Assembly: GCA_963971285.1 (NCBI GenBank)
Contig: OZ020246.1
Location: forward strand, 19,575,217 to 19,639,216
Reading direction: 5' to 3'
Source: Astropecten irregularis
Taxonomy: Eukaryota; Echinodermata; Asteroidea; Paxillosida; Astropectinidae
DNA length: 64,000 bases
Part shown: positions 1-12,411 of the stretch, in pieces
Layout of the letters: each line of letters starts with the position of its first letter
How positions within the stretch are numbered: position 1 is the stretch's first letter
Position numbers and translations under genes: made by a program
Notes under the pieces: model-generated
Seen by the model: only the letters and a program-made list of their open reading frames with translations
Told to the model about the DNA's origin: nothing
Database searches by the model: none

Positions 1-850
1 GTCTTAGCCTTGATCAAGGCTATGAAGCTGTTCCCGGCGAGCGATCAGGGGCACCCGGCCGTACTGTCCCCGTACCGTGCGTACCGCGTACCAAGCCAGC
101 TAGCTGCACGGATACGTACCGTGCATACGTACACGCATACGTACAGTATCCGCACCCTGTTGAGGCTGGATCATAGCCTTGACGCAACCGTCAGTCTTTT
201 CTTATGTGTTTCTTTACATTTTCGGCCAATATTGGCCGAAGATTTTTATGTGCATATATAAAACGGTATCCAATCAAACTCCGTGATCTTTGACCGGATA
301 TGCATATTCATGAGCTTTTCACTGTGTGTAGGCCTACGCGTGTAACACATGACGATGGTACGGCATGTCAGTACATGTATTGTAGTGTATACAAAACAAT
401 GGCGGTGTCGCGGACTCGACTCGTTCGTTATCCGAGAAGTAAATGTATAAAGTCTCAACTCTTGCGTTGATAAGTTATTTTTTAGGATTTTCCACTTGAG
501 TAGCGGACTGCCCTTCAGTACTTTCTTGAAGGACACGATGATTTGGTAAATTTGCCGACCAGATTCCGGAAATCTCAGCGCCGTAAGATTGTGCAGTACT
601 TATAAATATTCATTTTTCTCGACAGCCGTTATCCAATGAGAGAAGACTATTTACCATAGCGGCTATAATTATCATATCGAGCAAATCGCGCTTGCGTCAA
701 GGCTATGATCCTGGCTGAACCGGGGCCGGCGGTTACTGTACGTATGCGTGTCGTGTGGGTGCATGTATGGTACATCCGTGCAGCTCAGCTAGCTCGGTAC
801 CGTACTGATCGCTCGCCGGGAACAGCTTCATAGCCTTGGTCAAGGCTACA
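1..850. mobile_element. Foldback element with long imperfect inverted arms
   Basis: Bases 5-48 are repeated in reverse complement at 805-848 with one visible mismatch. The arms continue imperfectly to about 188 and from about 694, enclosing about 500 bp of unique AT-rich DNA. The arm tip (5-22) is itself an 18-bp perfect palindrome. No transposase frame is seen, so it is a non-autonomous foldback/MITE-like element. Confidence 0.7.
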
Positions 851-886
851 CCTGTCTCAAAGTCAGTATTCACTCTCCCCCCTCTG

Positions 887-901
887 CCCCCCCCCCCCCC
901 C
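887..901. repeat. Poly(C) run
   Basis: About 15 C in a row just outside the foldback element. Confidence 0.8.
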
Positions 902-1280
902 GACATATATACCAACCAAATCCCCCTTGGATATATCACGGTATAATGAATGTTTTCCAGTCCAGAGACGTATAATCTCACCGTGAATGCTCCGCGCTCG
1001 TTCCGTCGGCGCCCGGGTCCTAGCGGGATGATTTGGGTGGGATTATGGTGTAAATCTCAGCCGGCTTTGGGGCGGTGATTTGTTTCTTTGCCGCGGAAAT
1101 GAAGCGGATTTTTGATTCAGTTCAAACCTAAGTGTTGGACTGAGAATCAATCATAACAATGACCGATACTGATTGAGAGTGGGAGGCACAGTTTTATGTG
1201 CACTCAGTTTGTCAAATGAATGTAGACTTTTTTTGGTCAGACATCCAGTCAGTTTCCCTTGTGGTTATTTGATGATGATT

Positions 1281-1340
1281 GTGATGGGCCAATGCGTTGC
1301 AAACTCTTGGGGCGGACTAATTGGAATCGACCGTATTGTC
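1281..1340 (+). repeat. Copy of a GCGTTGCAAACTCTTGG element
   Basis: The core AATGCGTTGCAAACTCTTGG recurs at 44442-44475 (with an inverted partner at 44361-44390) and, on the minus strand, near 61358-61385. Flanking GATTCCAA/TTGGAATC words match too, so this looks like a small dispersed element. Confidence 0.5.
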
Positions 1341-1424
1341 GTAATTCTCTCAAGTTGTCAACCTTTTCCAAAACATTGACTTTTTCTTGGCTCTGGCTTT
1401 GACTTCCTCTCTGTCCTCCACAAA

Positions 1425-1563
1425 AATTATTGTTCCTTGTTTTTCGGGTGAAGCTGAAGTTCTGTTCTCTTGTTCAAAACAGAATCTACTGTCCGAACAT
1501 ATTCAAAGGCCTCCATTTTGATACACGTTACTTTAAAATGGATGCATGAAATGGAGCCGCAGC
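1425..1563 (+). repeat. Partial family C repeat
   Basis: Contains the family C interior (GAAGCTGAAGTTCTGTT, then CCTCCATTTTGATA and AAATGGAGCC) found in full at 7600, 22269 and 22498. Its CCGGCT-rich left end is missing. Confidence 0.6.
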
Positions 1564-2238
1564 TGACATCTCTACAAGGGCTGATATCTTTGCCCTTGTT
1601 GATTGGTTGTCTGCTACTGTCGATCTTCTGCCTGTGATCGCTGTTGCAGATACTGTACAAAGGACATACAAAAGAATGCATTGTACACGTGTATGTATGT
1701 ACATGCATGTAGTGCACATTACCGTGCTACTTCATGCGTATCATACTCATGTACTGTAACAGCATATGTGTCAAAGTAATTTGTACACAAATAATCATTA
1801 ATTTTGTGCACAAGCAACATGAACAGTATGAATGCATTTTGTACACATCGATGCAGTATTTTGTCCACATAAAGGTAATTCGTTCTAAAATGTTCCCGTG
1901 TGTCTTCATGGAGGATGCATATAATGCAGCAAGAGCTTATAAGGACTGGTTTATATACAGTGTATGAACAATTTTCTTGTGCTAAGGTGAATTTCGATGA
2001 CTGCCTGTACTTCATACATGATGGTAAACATGGATACCGGAATTTGCATCCTTGTGGAGACATGGCTTTGTTCTTGTGTACTATTAGATGAACACTCTCC
2101 AAAGAGCAGAATTTAAATCACTCTCATCTGAAACACAATCACTTTTCTGGGTTGAAATTTCAAGCAAATGTCCCCTTTTATAAAATACTTCCCTTTGCGA
2201 TGGATAGGTGTACCGTGGAACTTTTTCTATTTTGAGTT

Positions 2239-2401
2239 AATAGCGCTCCGCACTTGTGCTAAGAATAGCACCGGATCTCAGACAAACATTGCAACCATGC
2301 AGACGTGTGTGGGTGTGCGTGTCTATGTACACTACGTGTGTGAGTCAATGTTTGTCTGACATCAGGGGATTTTGTGACGTCATTAGTGCGGAGCGCTATT
2401 C
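2239..2401. repeat. Foldback repeat
   Basis: AATAGCGCTCCGCACT at the left matches AGTGCGGAGCGCTATT at the right, and CAGACAAACATTG (about 2280) matches CAATGTTTGTCTG (about 2346). It is a roughly 160-bp hairpin-forming element with no ORF. Confidence 0.75.
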
Positions 2402-3950
2402 CAAATTATCAGTTTCTTGAAAACTTTGTGGAGACATATACACCTTTCGAATTTCCCTGTTGAGATATATTCAACCTACAGTATTATGCTCGGTCTCCAC
2501 AAGGCACCAGAAACAATGAGATATGCGTTCACGAGTGCATGTGAACCAGTAGCCAACAATTTCATTCCCTCTCATCCTATGGACTGCATGTAGATCTCTG
2601 CTTGACTGCTATCTGTATAAGTAAGTCCCTTACAGACATGCCTTCTTGCGGATCTGCACTCTTCGTCCGCCCAAACTGAATTAAGAAGTCCCTAGCCTGT
2701 CACTCTCATCCAGCGTGGTATTTTATCAGCTGCCATGCTGCCAGTGCATCACCCGATTTGCCCTCTATCCCTCGTCAATCTGACATGTGTTTTCCTGAAC
2801 CGTATTTTTTGTTCTTTTCTTGTCTTTTGTGACTAACACTTTTGACATTTTTCTATTTTATGCTTTCACGAGAACCAGAAGAAAAGGTTTGCCCCTTCTT
2901 CTACTTCTCCTTCTACTTCTTCTTCTTCTTAACGGGCTGTTTAGCATCTCCGAAACCCGATCCAGAATTGTGCATCCACCTGAGTAGTTACGTCCACAAC
3001 TCAAGTAAAAAGGGGACTACCCTGAGCCCGAGCTTCTATCGTTGAAATGTCAAGTGTTTTTGCGTGTGGATTTTGTTTGAGTGCGGTCGTATTGCTCAAG
3101 GACCCGCAAGAAAACCTCTCGTCATTTTGTAATCATAAATGTAGCTACGGTCGAGGTGCCCTTAAGAGGGATGTACGGTTGGTTGGTCACTCCTTAAAGT
3201 GCCAGCACTGTGTAGAGTTTCACGCCCAATGCTTTCTCATTTTACTGATATTGTTTTTATCTTCGTGCTCTGTGTGATCTTTAGCGTACAGAGTTTCACG
3301 GTCTACTTGTCTCTGTGCTGAGATTTTTTCTCTGTGCTAAGATACTTCCTGCTTCTGAAAGTCTGACAATATTTTGGCTTCCACTTGAAACTTACTCAAC
3401 TTGTAACCAATGTTAGTTTATGGTGGATGCTGCAATTTGTAGTAGCTGTGCTTATATCCCAATTTGTAGGGTAAGGGGGGCAATGTAAAATATGAATGGC
3501 TTGCTTTGTTTGTAATATTTTATAAAGTGGATGATTTGATATAAGAAGCATTGTGCAAAAAATGGGTTCAGAGGTGATTTCGAAGAGGAGTTACAGGGTA
3601 TGTTCTGATGAGGGGCTGGCTTTGGTACTAAACCCAAATGTGGTGGGGCATTTGGACAGCTGCTGAGGACATCAACTATCACTGAAGCCAGCCCTTCGTC
3701 TGAATGTACCATATGTAGGTGTCACTTTAATGTGGAGTGGACCTGAGACCTATCCAAGTTAACAAGTGAAGTGAACCGTGAATCCGACGAGTGGGTAATT
3801 GGCAGTCAGTAGTTGTGCTGTTGAAATGACACAAGCCTTGTGTGGGCGGAGAGAGAGTGAAGCCATGGGGGCGGGGCATTATTTTCTTTCAGAGAATGGA
3901 GAATAAATGGACTCAGGGCAGCGTGAGAGGGGGGGGGTGTTTGAATCCCA

Positions 3951-3977
3951 CAGGACTGACCATTTAGGTCAGTCCTG
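3951..3977. repeat. Perfect 10-bp stem hairpin
   Basis: CAGGACTGAC, 7-nt loop, GTCAGTCCTG. No U-tract follows and no host gene is visible; function unknown. Confidence 0.6.
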
Positions 3978-4084
3978 GAATCATACATGTGTAGTCTCAC
4001 CAAATGAGGCAAATTTGACTGCATTGTCTACTCCTACAGTACATGTACATGAAGATTGCAATGCACAAGATGACCTCAGACCGC

Positions 4085-4230
4085 CAAAACTGGCTGCATG
4101 GTCAACAAACTGCGCTCAGAAGCAGGATTTGCTGGTTCGAATCCCACTCCGGCCTGTCATTGGCAAAAAAGGGAGTTCATACCGAGTCGACTGCATGGAA
4201 CTCGGTCTCTTTAAATAAAAAAACACAAAA
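4085..4230 (+). repeat. Possible tRNA-derived SINE fragment
   Basis: Carries a pol III B-box-like GGTTCGAATCC and ends in an A-rich tail (AAATAAAAAAACAC). The A box is not clear. Confidence 0.35.
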
Positions 4231-4890
4231 CCAAACTTTTGAAATACATCATTGTTTCTTCCGTAAGAATTGCAAAACAAGGATAAGAGAGAAATCATGG
4301 TTTTATGTGTGTATTTGCCACAAAGCTCTTTTATTCATGAAACGTCTGGAGTCTATCCCCGATGGGATCGTGATTCTGAGAATGTTGGAATTGTAAAAAT
4401 CCCAGCATTACTCACGTATCAGTGTTCCATGTATACCATGAATATTGGCTGAAAACAATCCAGGTTTATGCATGTACATGTATGTGTGTGCGGCATACAT
4501 GTAGTACATTGTATCGTGCTGTTTTTCGTACATTGTCTACGCAGTCTACCTTGCTCATGATGAAAGGTTCTACATGTTGGTCTGAATGACACATCGAAGC
4601 AATCCATTTCCTAAGACTCAAAGAGTGAATTCATTAACCTACATATTTTTCCAGGATTTTTGGAAACAAGAGCAGGGTTGCGGGACTCCATAGGATGAGG
4701 AATAAGTCAATGGTCTTTCTGAATGATAAGCTATGTGTAGAAATCAATTAGTCATGACTCATTCATGAGGTTCATTCATATAACCCAGAATGGGAATCAT
4801 TCAAACGTGAAGCAATGCTCCAATTTTTCTGGTAGCAGTGAATTCCATGCCTGTGTGCAAATGTTGGCACAAAATCTGTCCTCAGTGTCC

Positions 4891-5231
4891 TTAAAGGTAT
4901 ACCGGTAATACATGATTGGTAAGGCTCACAGAACAGCACTCACAGTTTGTCTGATCCAGCATGTACATGACATAATGAACCTGTGAAAATTTGAGCTCAA
5001 TTGGACGTCATCTGAGTCACAAGAAAATAGCAAAAACCTGATTTTTTTTTTCTTATAAAATCTTGGGGTTTTGTCGGTCTTTGTTTGACTAATTTCTGGA
5101 TAAATACAGCATTTCAGATGAATAACAGTATGTTTCTTACCAGCACCATCTTCATACCCTGAAAGTTATATGTAAATTATCTGTGAACATTTCTGTTTGA
5201 GTATGTTACCAATCCTGTACTGTACCTTTAA
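4891..5231 (+). mobile_element. Family A TTAA-flanked MITE-like element
   Basis: Bounded by TTAAAGGTA and TACCTTTAA, so a TTAA is at each end. Contains the family A left half (ACAGAACAGCACTCAC, GAGCTCAATTGGACG) and the right half shared with family B (TTTCTGGATAAATAC, CATACCCTGAAAGTTAT). No ORF. Confidence 0.8.
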
Positions 5232-7599
5232 GTGTATAACCAATACACGAATATGCAAGTTAGGCATCCGGAAAAGACAATGCCCAGCGAGGACATCTAA
5301 TTAACTGTACAGCACCAATTACATTAGACCAATTGCATTAATTACACTAATAATACTAATTACATTAGTAACACTAATTACGCTAAGTGCATTAATGATA
5401 CTAAGTGCACAAACCATATTGCCTGATATGACTGATGCATGTACACTCAAATACATGTATTGAAGAATCACATGATTAGCATCATTTTTAGATGTTCACA
5501 TACAGTAGTACAGTACGCACAATAGAAAGAAACTTTAATGCATCAAACATCAAAATGTCAAATTTTGAAATTGTTGAAGGCCACTTCTGTTTTGGGCTTC
5601 ATTTGGTAATTTTCAAAATATCCCCTGTATGGTGATTGGCTGGCTGTTGAAGGTGTTCAAATGCTCATCCAATCAATGTGGACAATGTTGAAATCAATTA
5701 ATGTTCACTGCTCAGAATGAAAAATGAAAAAATACAGCACAATCATGGGATAATTTGTGCTTGCATTGAATGTGTGTTGTAATGATTCAACTTTGCTTTG
5801 TCACTGTGGAGATAATATTGATTGAAGACATGCGTTGTGTGTGTATAATGTCATTTTCAGTATTGCATGGCCGGGACAGGGATCCAATTTTCCCCATGCA
5901 CGAGTCCAAATCTACAGCCTTATTGAAGTAATTGTCAACACGAACACCTCGGTTCATCGACCAGGAATTTGATTTTGAATTGTAAAATCACATCAATGTG
6001 ACGAGCTCGGACAAGCCATTATTATGCACTGGGACCGAGTCCGCTGGGATTTGCATTATTGAATAAGACAATTTCTTCTCGATGATAACACTTCTTCTTC
6101 TTATTCCTGTGTGTGTGTGTGTCTTCTCTAGGAGCGGTCGGCAGACGTGCGAGCCACTCACAGGGCTGACGTCCCTCACCGAGCCTCCAACAGGTCCTGG
6201 ATTCGGAGTGAGGGACGACCTCTAGCTTCTTCGCACCGACAAGAAGAAACTTCCTCCCTTCTACCCCTGGCCCCCAGCCTCTTCTTCTTCTTCTTCTTCA
6301 CCTGACCTCCAGATTTGTTCTCCGAAAGTTACGTGTACTTAGTCCACCTCCTTGATGACAGGCAGTCATGAGGAGGAGGGAGTGACTGACTTACTGCGGG
6401 GGTGATCGAAGAGCCTCAGCCATCAACCCGTCAACAACCACCTCTCTATTGTCTCTGTGGCATTTACTGGATAATTGACATCACTGACATCCTGAGGGGG
6501 AGGTTGCCTGTCAGAATTACCAAGCGTGACATTTTGTTAAAGAATGAATTTATCCGTAGAGAGGCAGGTCTCGCTCGCTCACTTCGCTTGGGGAAAAAAC
6601 TTGTTTACCACGTTTTGGAAACCCCTTATGTCTGACTTTTCTCTTGTCAGGCTGAAAAATATTTCACAATTGGAAATCGAATTTAGAGATCTTGCAGACT
6701 GGAATCAAACAAATAAACACGTTCGTTTTTTCAGTCAAGTTTATTATTAAAGTGGAGTTAACTTGAATGCAGTGTATGGGCTTAATCAAATTTGTTGCTG
6801 TTTTTTTTTCTTTTTTTTAGAGCCTTTATTCCATTCACTAGTTTCCAAAATGTACATTGTGATTTCTGAAAAATTAATCCAAGTCGGTATTTACAATTTT
6901 GAGAAGATAACAAAGGACAGTTTCTATAGTGCATATGTGCATGCGCCTAATGTGTTAAATTTTACTTGTTAGAAATAAAATCACCTGGTTTTGAAATGTA
7001 CAGTATGACTCTTTTTCGTGGTTAATGGTTTCACCGAAATAATTGGTTCTCTAGTGAACTTTATGTTAGTAAGATTGCAGAATGAAACTTTGATTTGAAA
7101 TTTGATTCCGTTCCAATCCTATCTACTTACTACCTTCAAGTTAAAGCTAGTGGGTAATGAAAATGATAATGAGACTATCTTGTGTAGCGCATCTCATAAA
7201 TTAAAGTTAACTCCACAATCTTGTCATTAAAGCCAAACTATCACTGATAAAGCCCTCTCTACTCCCTTGGGGAGTGTGTAGCTCCGGCTGGTATTAGTGC
7301 TAATGGAAGACAGACTTGACAGGATCACTCCGAGGCATCTGCAAAGTACATCAAAGTTTCCATATTAACAAACATCCTTTGCGTAGCCTCCTCATATCGG
7401 GGCATTTAGTATTAATGGAAAGTCAATCTTGGTAGGCTTGAGTATGTGTATGCCCGATACGAGTGGGTTGAGTGGGTTCAATGATTCACTTCTGAAACCC
7501 TCTCAACTCCTCGACGAGTATACTGCACATCAGGTCACGACTGCTTAGTGGAGGAAAGCAAATCAAACACACAACCACTCTTGTCCTCTTGAGTACTCA
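5232..7599. other. Gene-free stretch with simple repeats
   Basis: Holds a degenerate ATTA-rich tandem (5310-5410), a short (GT)n near 6110 and CTTCTT tracts near 6285. CTCCCTTGGGGAGTGTGTAG at about 7265 resembles part of the SINE at 51248. No supportable gene. Confidence 0.45.
5310..5410. repeat. Degenerate ATTACACTAAT tandem repeat
   Basis: About nine diverged units of TAATTACACTA/TAATACTA. Confidence 0.55.
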
Positions 7600-7831
7600 T
7601 GGGGCCTTTCTCAAAGCTCGGCTCCGGCTCAGGCTCCGGCTCTGCCTCCATTTCGAGAATCCATTTCAAAATTACAGGTATCAAAATAGAGGCTTTTGGC
7701 TGCAGTTAGGAAGTAGATTCTGTGGTTTGAAAAGGACAACAGATTTTCAACTTCAATGGCAAACCACAACCTATATTTTCAGCGTATGAAAAGAGAGACG
7801 AAGACGGAGCCGAGTTTGGAGAAAGGCCCAT
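7600..7831 (-). mobile_element. Family C element (CCGGCT-rich inverted ends)
   Basis: Starts GGGGCCTTTCTCAAAGCTCGG and ends CCGAGTTTGGAGAAAGGCCC, which are inverted copies of each other. The interior is the reverse complement of the copies at 22269 and 22498 (CTTTTGGCTGCAG, AACCTATATTTTCAG). No ORF. Confidence 0.75.
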
Positions 7832-8397
7832 GTACTCCTGGGTGGTGGAGAAGCAATCAACGGTCTATTTGGCTGCAGGGTACACTTAGCCCGTAGTCCC
7901 TACGGCAGGCTTGGCTCTTAAACCCCAACATATAATCTGCGGAACTTTAGCCAAAAGGAATCTCTGTGAGTCTGATACAGCCGGGACTCTTGGCCTCGAA
8001 ACTTCCACTCTCACTATCCCCTGATTCCCACTAATGCACCTTTTCTTGTAACTTCCGCTTGAGCAGCAGGTCCCATGTACGTGCCAAAACTTGGCAGCTC
8101 CAACCTTTTTGCCCCTTTGGGCCCAATTTCACCCCTCTACTTAACCATTACTGTAGAATCGGCGCTTAATGTACAATTACAGACAGTTCCGTGCTAAGGA
8201 GATCCTATTTCATGTATTTGGAAAGAATTTTCAGTTGTGCATGACACAGTGCATGCATACTTCATGCAACAAAGGATTCCTCACCTAAACTCTGCTAGTG
8301 TCAAAATTCAAAATTTTTACATGAACTTGGGACCCGGTGACATTTGGTATCAACACATCCCAACTGTTCCAAGTCGATTTGATTTTGGCTAATATTT
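7832..8397. other. Gene-free stretch
   Basis: I see no gene, RNA or clear repeat here. Confidence 0.4.
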
Positions 8398-8740
8398 AGT
8401 TGACTTACTTTTTGTCAAAGAAATGCAGATTTATGGGCAAAAACATCAAGCAAGATACAGTAACAGTCATCTGTGAAATTTCCAGTCCCATATGGTGGCC
8501 TCTTTTGAAGAAAACAGTGGAAAACGCCCACGGTATCTTCCAAATCTTTTCACAGGAGTTTTGATCTTCCTGAGATCAAAATTCTTTCTGGTCTTTGGTT
8601 TTCTGGATGAATGCAGCATTTCAGGCAGAAACTATGGTACATGTTTTTACCATCACCAACTTTATACCCTGTAAGTTATAGGTAAATCTGTGAACATTAC
8701 TGTTTTGGTATATGCTTCCAAAGTATGATGGTATCTTTAA
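8398..8740 (+). mobile_element. Family B TTAA-flanked MITE-like element
   Basis: Left half AAAGAAATGCAGATTTATGG and CAGTCATCTGTGAAATTTCC; right half shared with family A (GCATTTCAGGCAG, ATACCCTGTAAGTTATAGG). Right end TATCTTTAA; the left TTAA is eroded. Confidence 0.75.
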
Positions 8741-9892
8741 TTTTAGTTGACATTTAGTTCACTCACACCAAACTCTTTTAAAGTGTCTCGAGTTCTTTTT
8801 TAAAAGCATTCATATGTCATGCATTCTTTCCAAATGCTTTATTTCTGCCATAGCTCGCTCCAGGACACGTTTCCACTTTCCACCTATTTTTAGTGGCAGA
8901 TCAGATCACAGTTTTGCTATGGAAGGGATTTTGTTTACAGTTTGCACTGTGAAATCATAGAAGAGCTTGTGGTAGTTTTTAGGGTTAGTTTCTGCGGAAT
9001 AAGAATTGGGATTTGTTCAGGATTTTGGGAGCTTTATACATGGTACAGCTTTGTATCAATTTGAAATGTGTTTACGCTCAAATAGATTGAATGATTCTTC
9101 GCTATAAGATATAAACCTCGTATATCTGATGCCAAAATGAAAAATATATTTTGAATTGTGTTGACAAGTATCATTTTCTTCTTCCAAGACTTGGTATATT
9201 TTAGTGTTTTTCTGAAGCATAGAATCCTAATAGCCATAGGGGGAATTGGGAGGGGGAGGTTGTGGATGAAATAGAGGTAAGCACATCCTCTTTTATGTCG
9301 TCTGTTTCAAATTGAGAAGCTCTGCTTCGCTCCAAAGGGTTATGTGCGATCATTGCTGTAATGGAGAGCCCATTGCAGTGAATGTGAATGGAAGAGCATT
9401 TTATTACATTTCATTGTAATTGATACATGTTTTGACAAAGCTTCTGTTACATTATTGAGGGGTTTTGTTGTTTGTTTTTTGTTGGGGGCGATGATAAAAA
9501 ATGAAGACAGTTAGTGTGATTCTTGATATATTGCTGATCCAAGCAGCGTTGCTATTTGTTTAGTGTAGTCAGAATTTAGGACACATTGAAACTGGCATGC
9601 AACATTAAAGGTAATCTGTAGACTGTCATAATTCTTCAAATAAACTTGAAGAACCAATTTCAGCCGTTGCAACAGGTAATGAAAATGTGTTTTGGTATCT
9701 CCTTTTCTCCTATATTGCTGCCCATGATACATGCAAATCACATTTTGGATTTAATGTCAGGCGATATTATGAAAATATTGAAATCCTAATAAGCATACAA
9801 TCTTTAACTTGGAAACCTGTAAATACCAGCAAGCCTAAGTAATATAGGACACAGTGACTGTGGGAAAGCCCATTGGACGGACACGCTAGACA
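8741..9892. other. Gene-free stretch
   Basis: No supportable gene or recognised repeat. Confidence 0.4.
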
Positions 9893-10133
9893 GGGGCCAA
9901 TTTCATGGAGCTGCTAAGCACAAACATTTGCTTAGCACAAAACATTTCTTGCCCAATAAAACAAACCACCATTAAAAATTCCTTTTGATATTCATGGTCA
10001 GTGAACAACAGCCAAAGAACAATCACAAGTGATACACATAATGGACATTTGGTTGTTAATCCTGTCTTTATTTAGACAGCAATGTCATGATTAGCAATTT
10101 TTTTGTGCTAAGCAGGGTCGTGAAATTGGCCCC
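9893..10133 (+). mobile_element. Family D MITE with GGGGCCAATTTCA inverted ends
   Basis: Begins GGGGCCAATTTCATGGAGC and ends CGTGAAATTGGCCCC; inner CTAAGCAC/GTGCTTAGC words also pair. About 241 bp, no ORF. A left-truncated copy is at 30660-30824. Confidence 0.8.
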
Positions 10134-10148
10134 AGATCGTCATCAGAC

Positions 10149-10351
10149 CAGTGGCGTCACCAGCCTTTTGAGTCTGGGGGGGGGGGGCACTAGCGATTGT
10201 TGGGGGGGCACTACAATAATATGTATTATATTTTTTTTCACCAACCAAAATCTCAAATGGGGAGCACGCGGGGGGGGGGGGGGGGCACGAGGTTTTCCAG
10301 GGAGGGCACGTGCCCCCCCCCCCCCCTGGCCCCCCCTTTGCGACGCCACTG
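10149..10351. mobile_element. hAT-type MITE with exact 8-bp target duplication
   Basis: 203 bp, starting CAGTGGCGTC and ending GACGCCACTG. The octamer CATCAGAC directly flanks it on both sides (10141-10148 and 10352-10359). CAGNGGCGT-type ends and 8-bp duplications are typical of hAT elements. The inside is G/C homopolymer-rich with no transposase, so it is non-autonomous. Confidence 0.9.
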
Positions 10352-10359
10352 CATCAGAC

Positions 10360-10980
10360 TCCGAGCGCATCATCAATCCTCCTATATTCCGACTGCAGGT
10401 ACCCTTTTCTTATACATGTAGACGTTGGCAAATTGAAACGACGGTCATAAACATAGCTCTATCTAGTACGAAGAATGTCAAGTGTAGGCCTAAATCTTGA
10501 AAAGATTGCAGCTTGATAAAAAAAAATGTTAGACCACTTTGTACCACTCCGCGTTATAATAATATTACTTCCACCTACTATCTCAATGTTCTGTCGCCAT
10601 CTTGTTCTTCTCTGACATTAACCAAGTCTGAAATGTTTCTTGCCTGAAATGTTTCTTGCCTCGAGACAACTTGCCAAGCAGACGAGACATGTCTGCGATG
10701 CAGTCATCTGTTAGGGATACGTGGTGTTTGCCTTAAACAGTTTGGAAGCCTTCTTGTCAGACCATATTTATGTGACTTTTTAGGAAAGTGCTTTTAGAAA
10801 TGCTTGGTGTGCTTCATAATAATTGTCTTGTCATGTGGGACGAATTCTATATCACTCTTCACTATACGGGAAAGCGAAAGAAAATGTTATCAAGCCCCTG
10901 GGGTGGAGTCTGCCTTGCCTGTCACTATATGCCCTGGCTTTTCACCCCGAGTTGGAAAGAAGTGACTTTGTGTGAACCAA
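10360..10980. other. Gene-free stretch
   Basis: No supportable gene or recognised repeat. Confidence 0.4.
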
Positions 10981-11244
10981 AAGGTATAACTTACATAATT
11001 TAATACAGAACAGCACTCACACTTTGTGTAATCCAGATTGTGCATAAAATGATAAACCTCTGAAAATTCAAGCTCAATCGGACGTCTGAGTCACGAGAAA
11101 ATTACTCGATTTCTGGATAAATACACCATTTCAAGCAGAAATATGTTCAAGATATGTTTCTACCAGCATCTTCATACCCTGAAAGTTATATGTAAATCTG
11201 TGAACATTTCTGTTTGAGTATATCACCAATCCTGTACTGTACCT
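10981..11244 (+). mobile_element. Family A element, internally deleted
   Basis: AAGGTATAAC left end, ACAGAACAGCACTCAC, then GTCACGAGAAAATTACTCG jumps to TTTCTGGATAAATACACC, missing the middle. The right end CCTGTACTGTACCTG is eroded. Confidence 0.75.
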
Positions 11245-11756
11245 GTATAAGTACCTTGGGGCTGCCTATGAACCCAGGCCTAGGGTCCGAGAGATTTAGC
11301 TCAAGATATCAAAATGCTCCTCGCAGCATTCTATTACATTTTGTATGTGAGTTCAAAAACTTGGTCATTATCCCCATGCAAAGCTTTCCTAGTCTTATAT
11401 TGTCCACAGTATAAGTCTGCTTAAACAGTCGAGTTCTATCATCTAAAAACCAATGGTTTGGCCAAAGATCTTCTTCTATTACATGTACATTTCTCACATG
11501 TGGAAATGGAATTGTACAAAGATATGCCTGACCTGTTTCCACACCATTATAATGTGAGTCCCGAGGCATCCATTGCGCGTTCATTCGTAGCGCGACATCT
11601 CTCCTTAAGCATGTTCACAGAATTTGAGCAGTCGTGGACAAAATAATCTCCTGTCCAGTATTATTCCTCGCCCTTGAACCTTTGCAAGCTCCCTCGCTAC
11701 CCAAAGCGTTTTTAAGCCGTTAACATTTTTGTTGGATTTGGTGTGAAATACAATGT

Positions 11757-11938
11757 TTAAGGTCAAAAGTCCTAAGAAATACCGTGGCCATTTTCACTGT
11801 TTTTTTTTTCAAGAAGTGGGCACCGTATGGGACTGAAATTTTCACAGATGACTGTTACTTCATCTTCCTTGATATTTTTGCCCATGAATCTGTATTTTGT
11901 GGACAAAAACCAAAGTATGATACATGTATTACCTTTAA
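11757..11938 (-). mobile_element. Family B left-half fragment, minus orientation
   Basis: Contains AAGTGGGCACCGTATGGGAC and TTTTCACAGATGACTGTTAC, the reverse complement of the family B left half, ending ACCTTTAA. Confidence 0.7.
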
Positions 11939-12094
11939 AACAGTTAACATTGTTAGAATATTCTTGCTTTGTTTTGTGTTTTGTGAATATAATGTAAAGT
12001 TGTTTATTGAAAGACTATCTTTTCAATTTGTGGATAAAAGGAATCTTCAACCAAAAATTGTTTTCATACAGGATCTTGTGCACACAAAAATTGC

Positions 12095-12411
12095 TTAAAA
12101 GTAAAATATCATACTTTGTTTTTTGTTAAAGAAATACAGATTCATGGGCAAAAAAATCAAGGAGGATACAGTAACAGCCATCTGTGACAATTTCAGGCCC
12201 ATACGGTGCATGCTCATCTTTTAAAAGATCAAAAATAAAAGAGAAAAGACTTAAGAAATACTGTGGCTGTTTTTCACTGTTTCCTCAAAAAGTGAGCAAC
12301 GTACGCGTATGGGACTGAAATTTTCACAGATGACTGTTACTGTATCTGTCTTGATATTGCCTAGGAATCTGTATTTCTTTTATAAAAACCAAAGTATGAT
12401 ACTACCTTTAA
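12095..12411. mobile_element. Palindromic element made of two family B left halves
   Basis: Opens CTTAAAAGTAAAATATCATAC with the family B left half forward, passes through TTTTAAAAGATC, then runs the same half in reverse to ACTACCTTTAA. The family A/B shared right half is absent, so both arms are the same module. Confidence 0.7.

Larger units (their letters stand above)
851..2238. other. Gene-free stretch
   Basis: Apart from a poly(C) run, a short shared element (1281-1340) and a partial family C repeat (1425-1563), I see nothing. The short open frames show no domain, codon bias or splice-site support. Confidence 0.5.
2402..4890. other. Gene-free stretch with a pyrimidine tract
   Basis: Includes a CTTCTT-rich tract (about 2890-2930), a 10-bp-stem hairpin (3951-3977) and a possible SINE head (4085-4230). 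No supportable coding exon. Confidence 0.5.

Noticed and set aside
10087..10500. Proline/glycine-rich proteins on either strand
   Set aside because: The frames arise from G and C homopolymers inside a hAT-type MITE.
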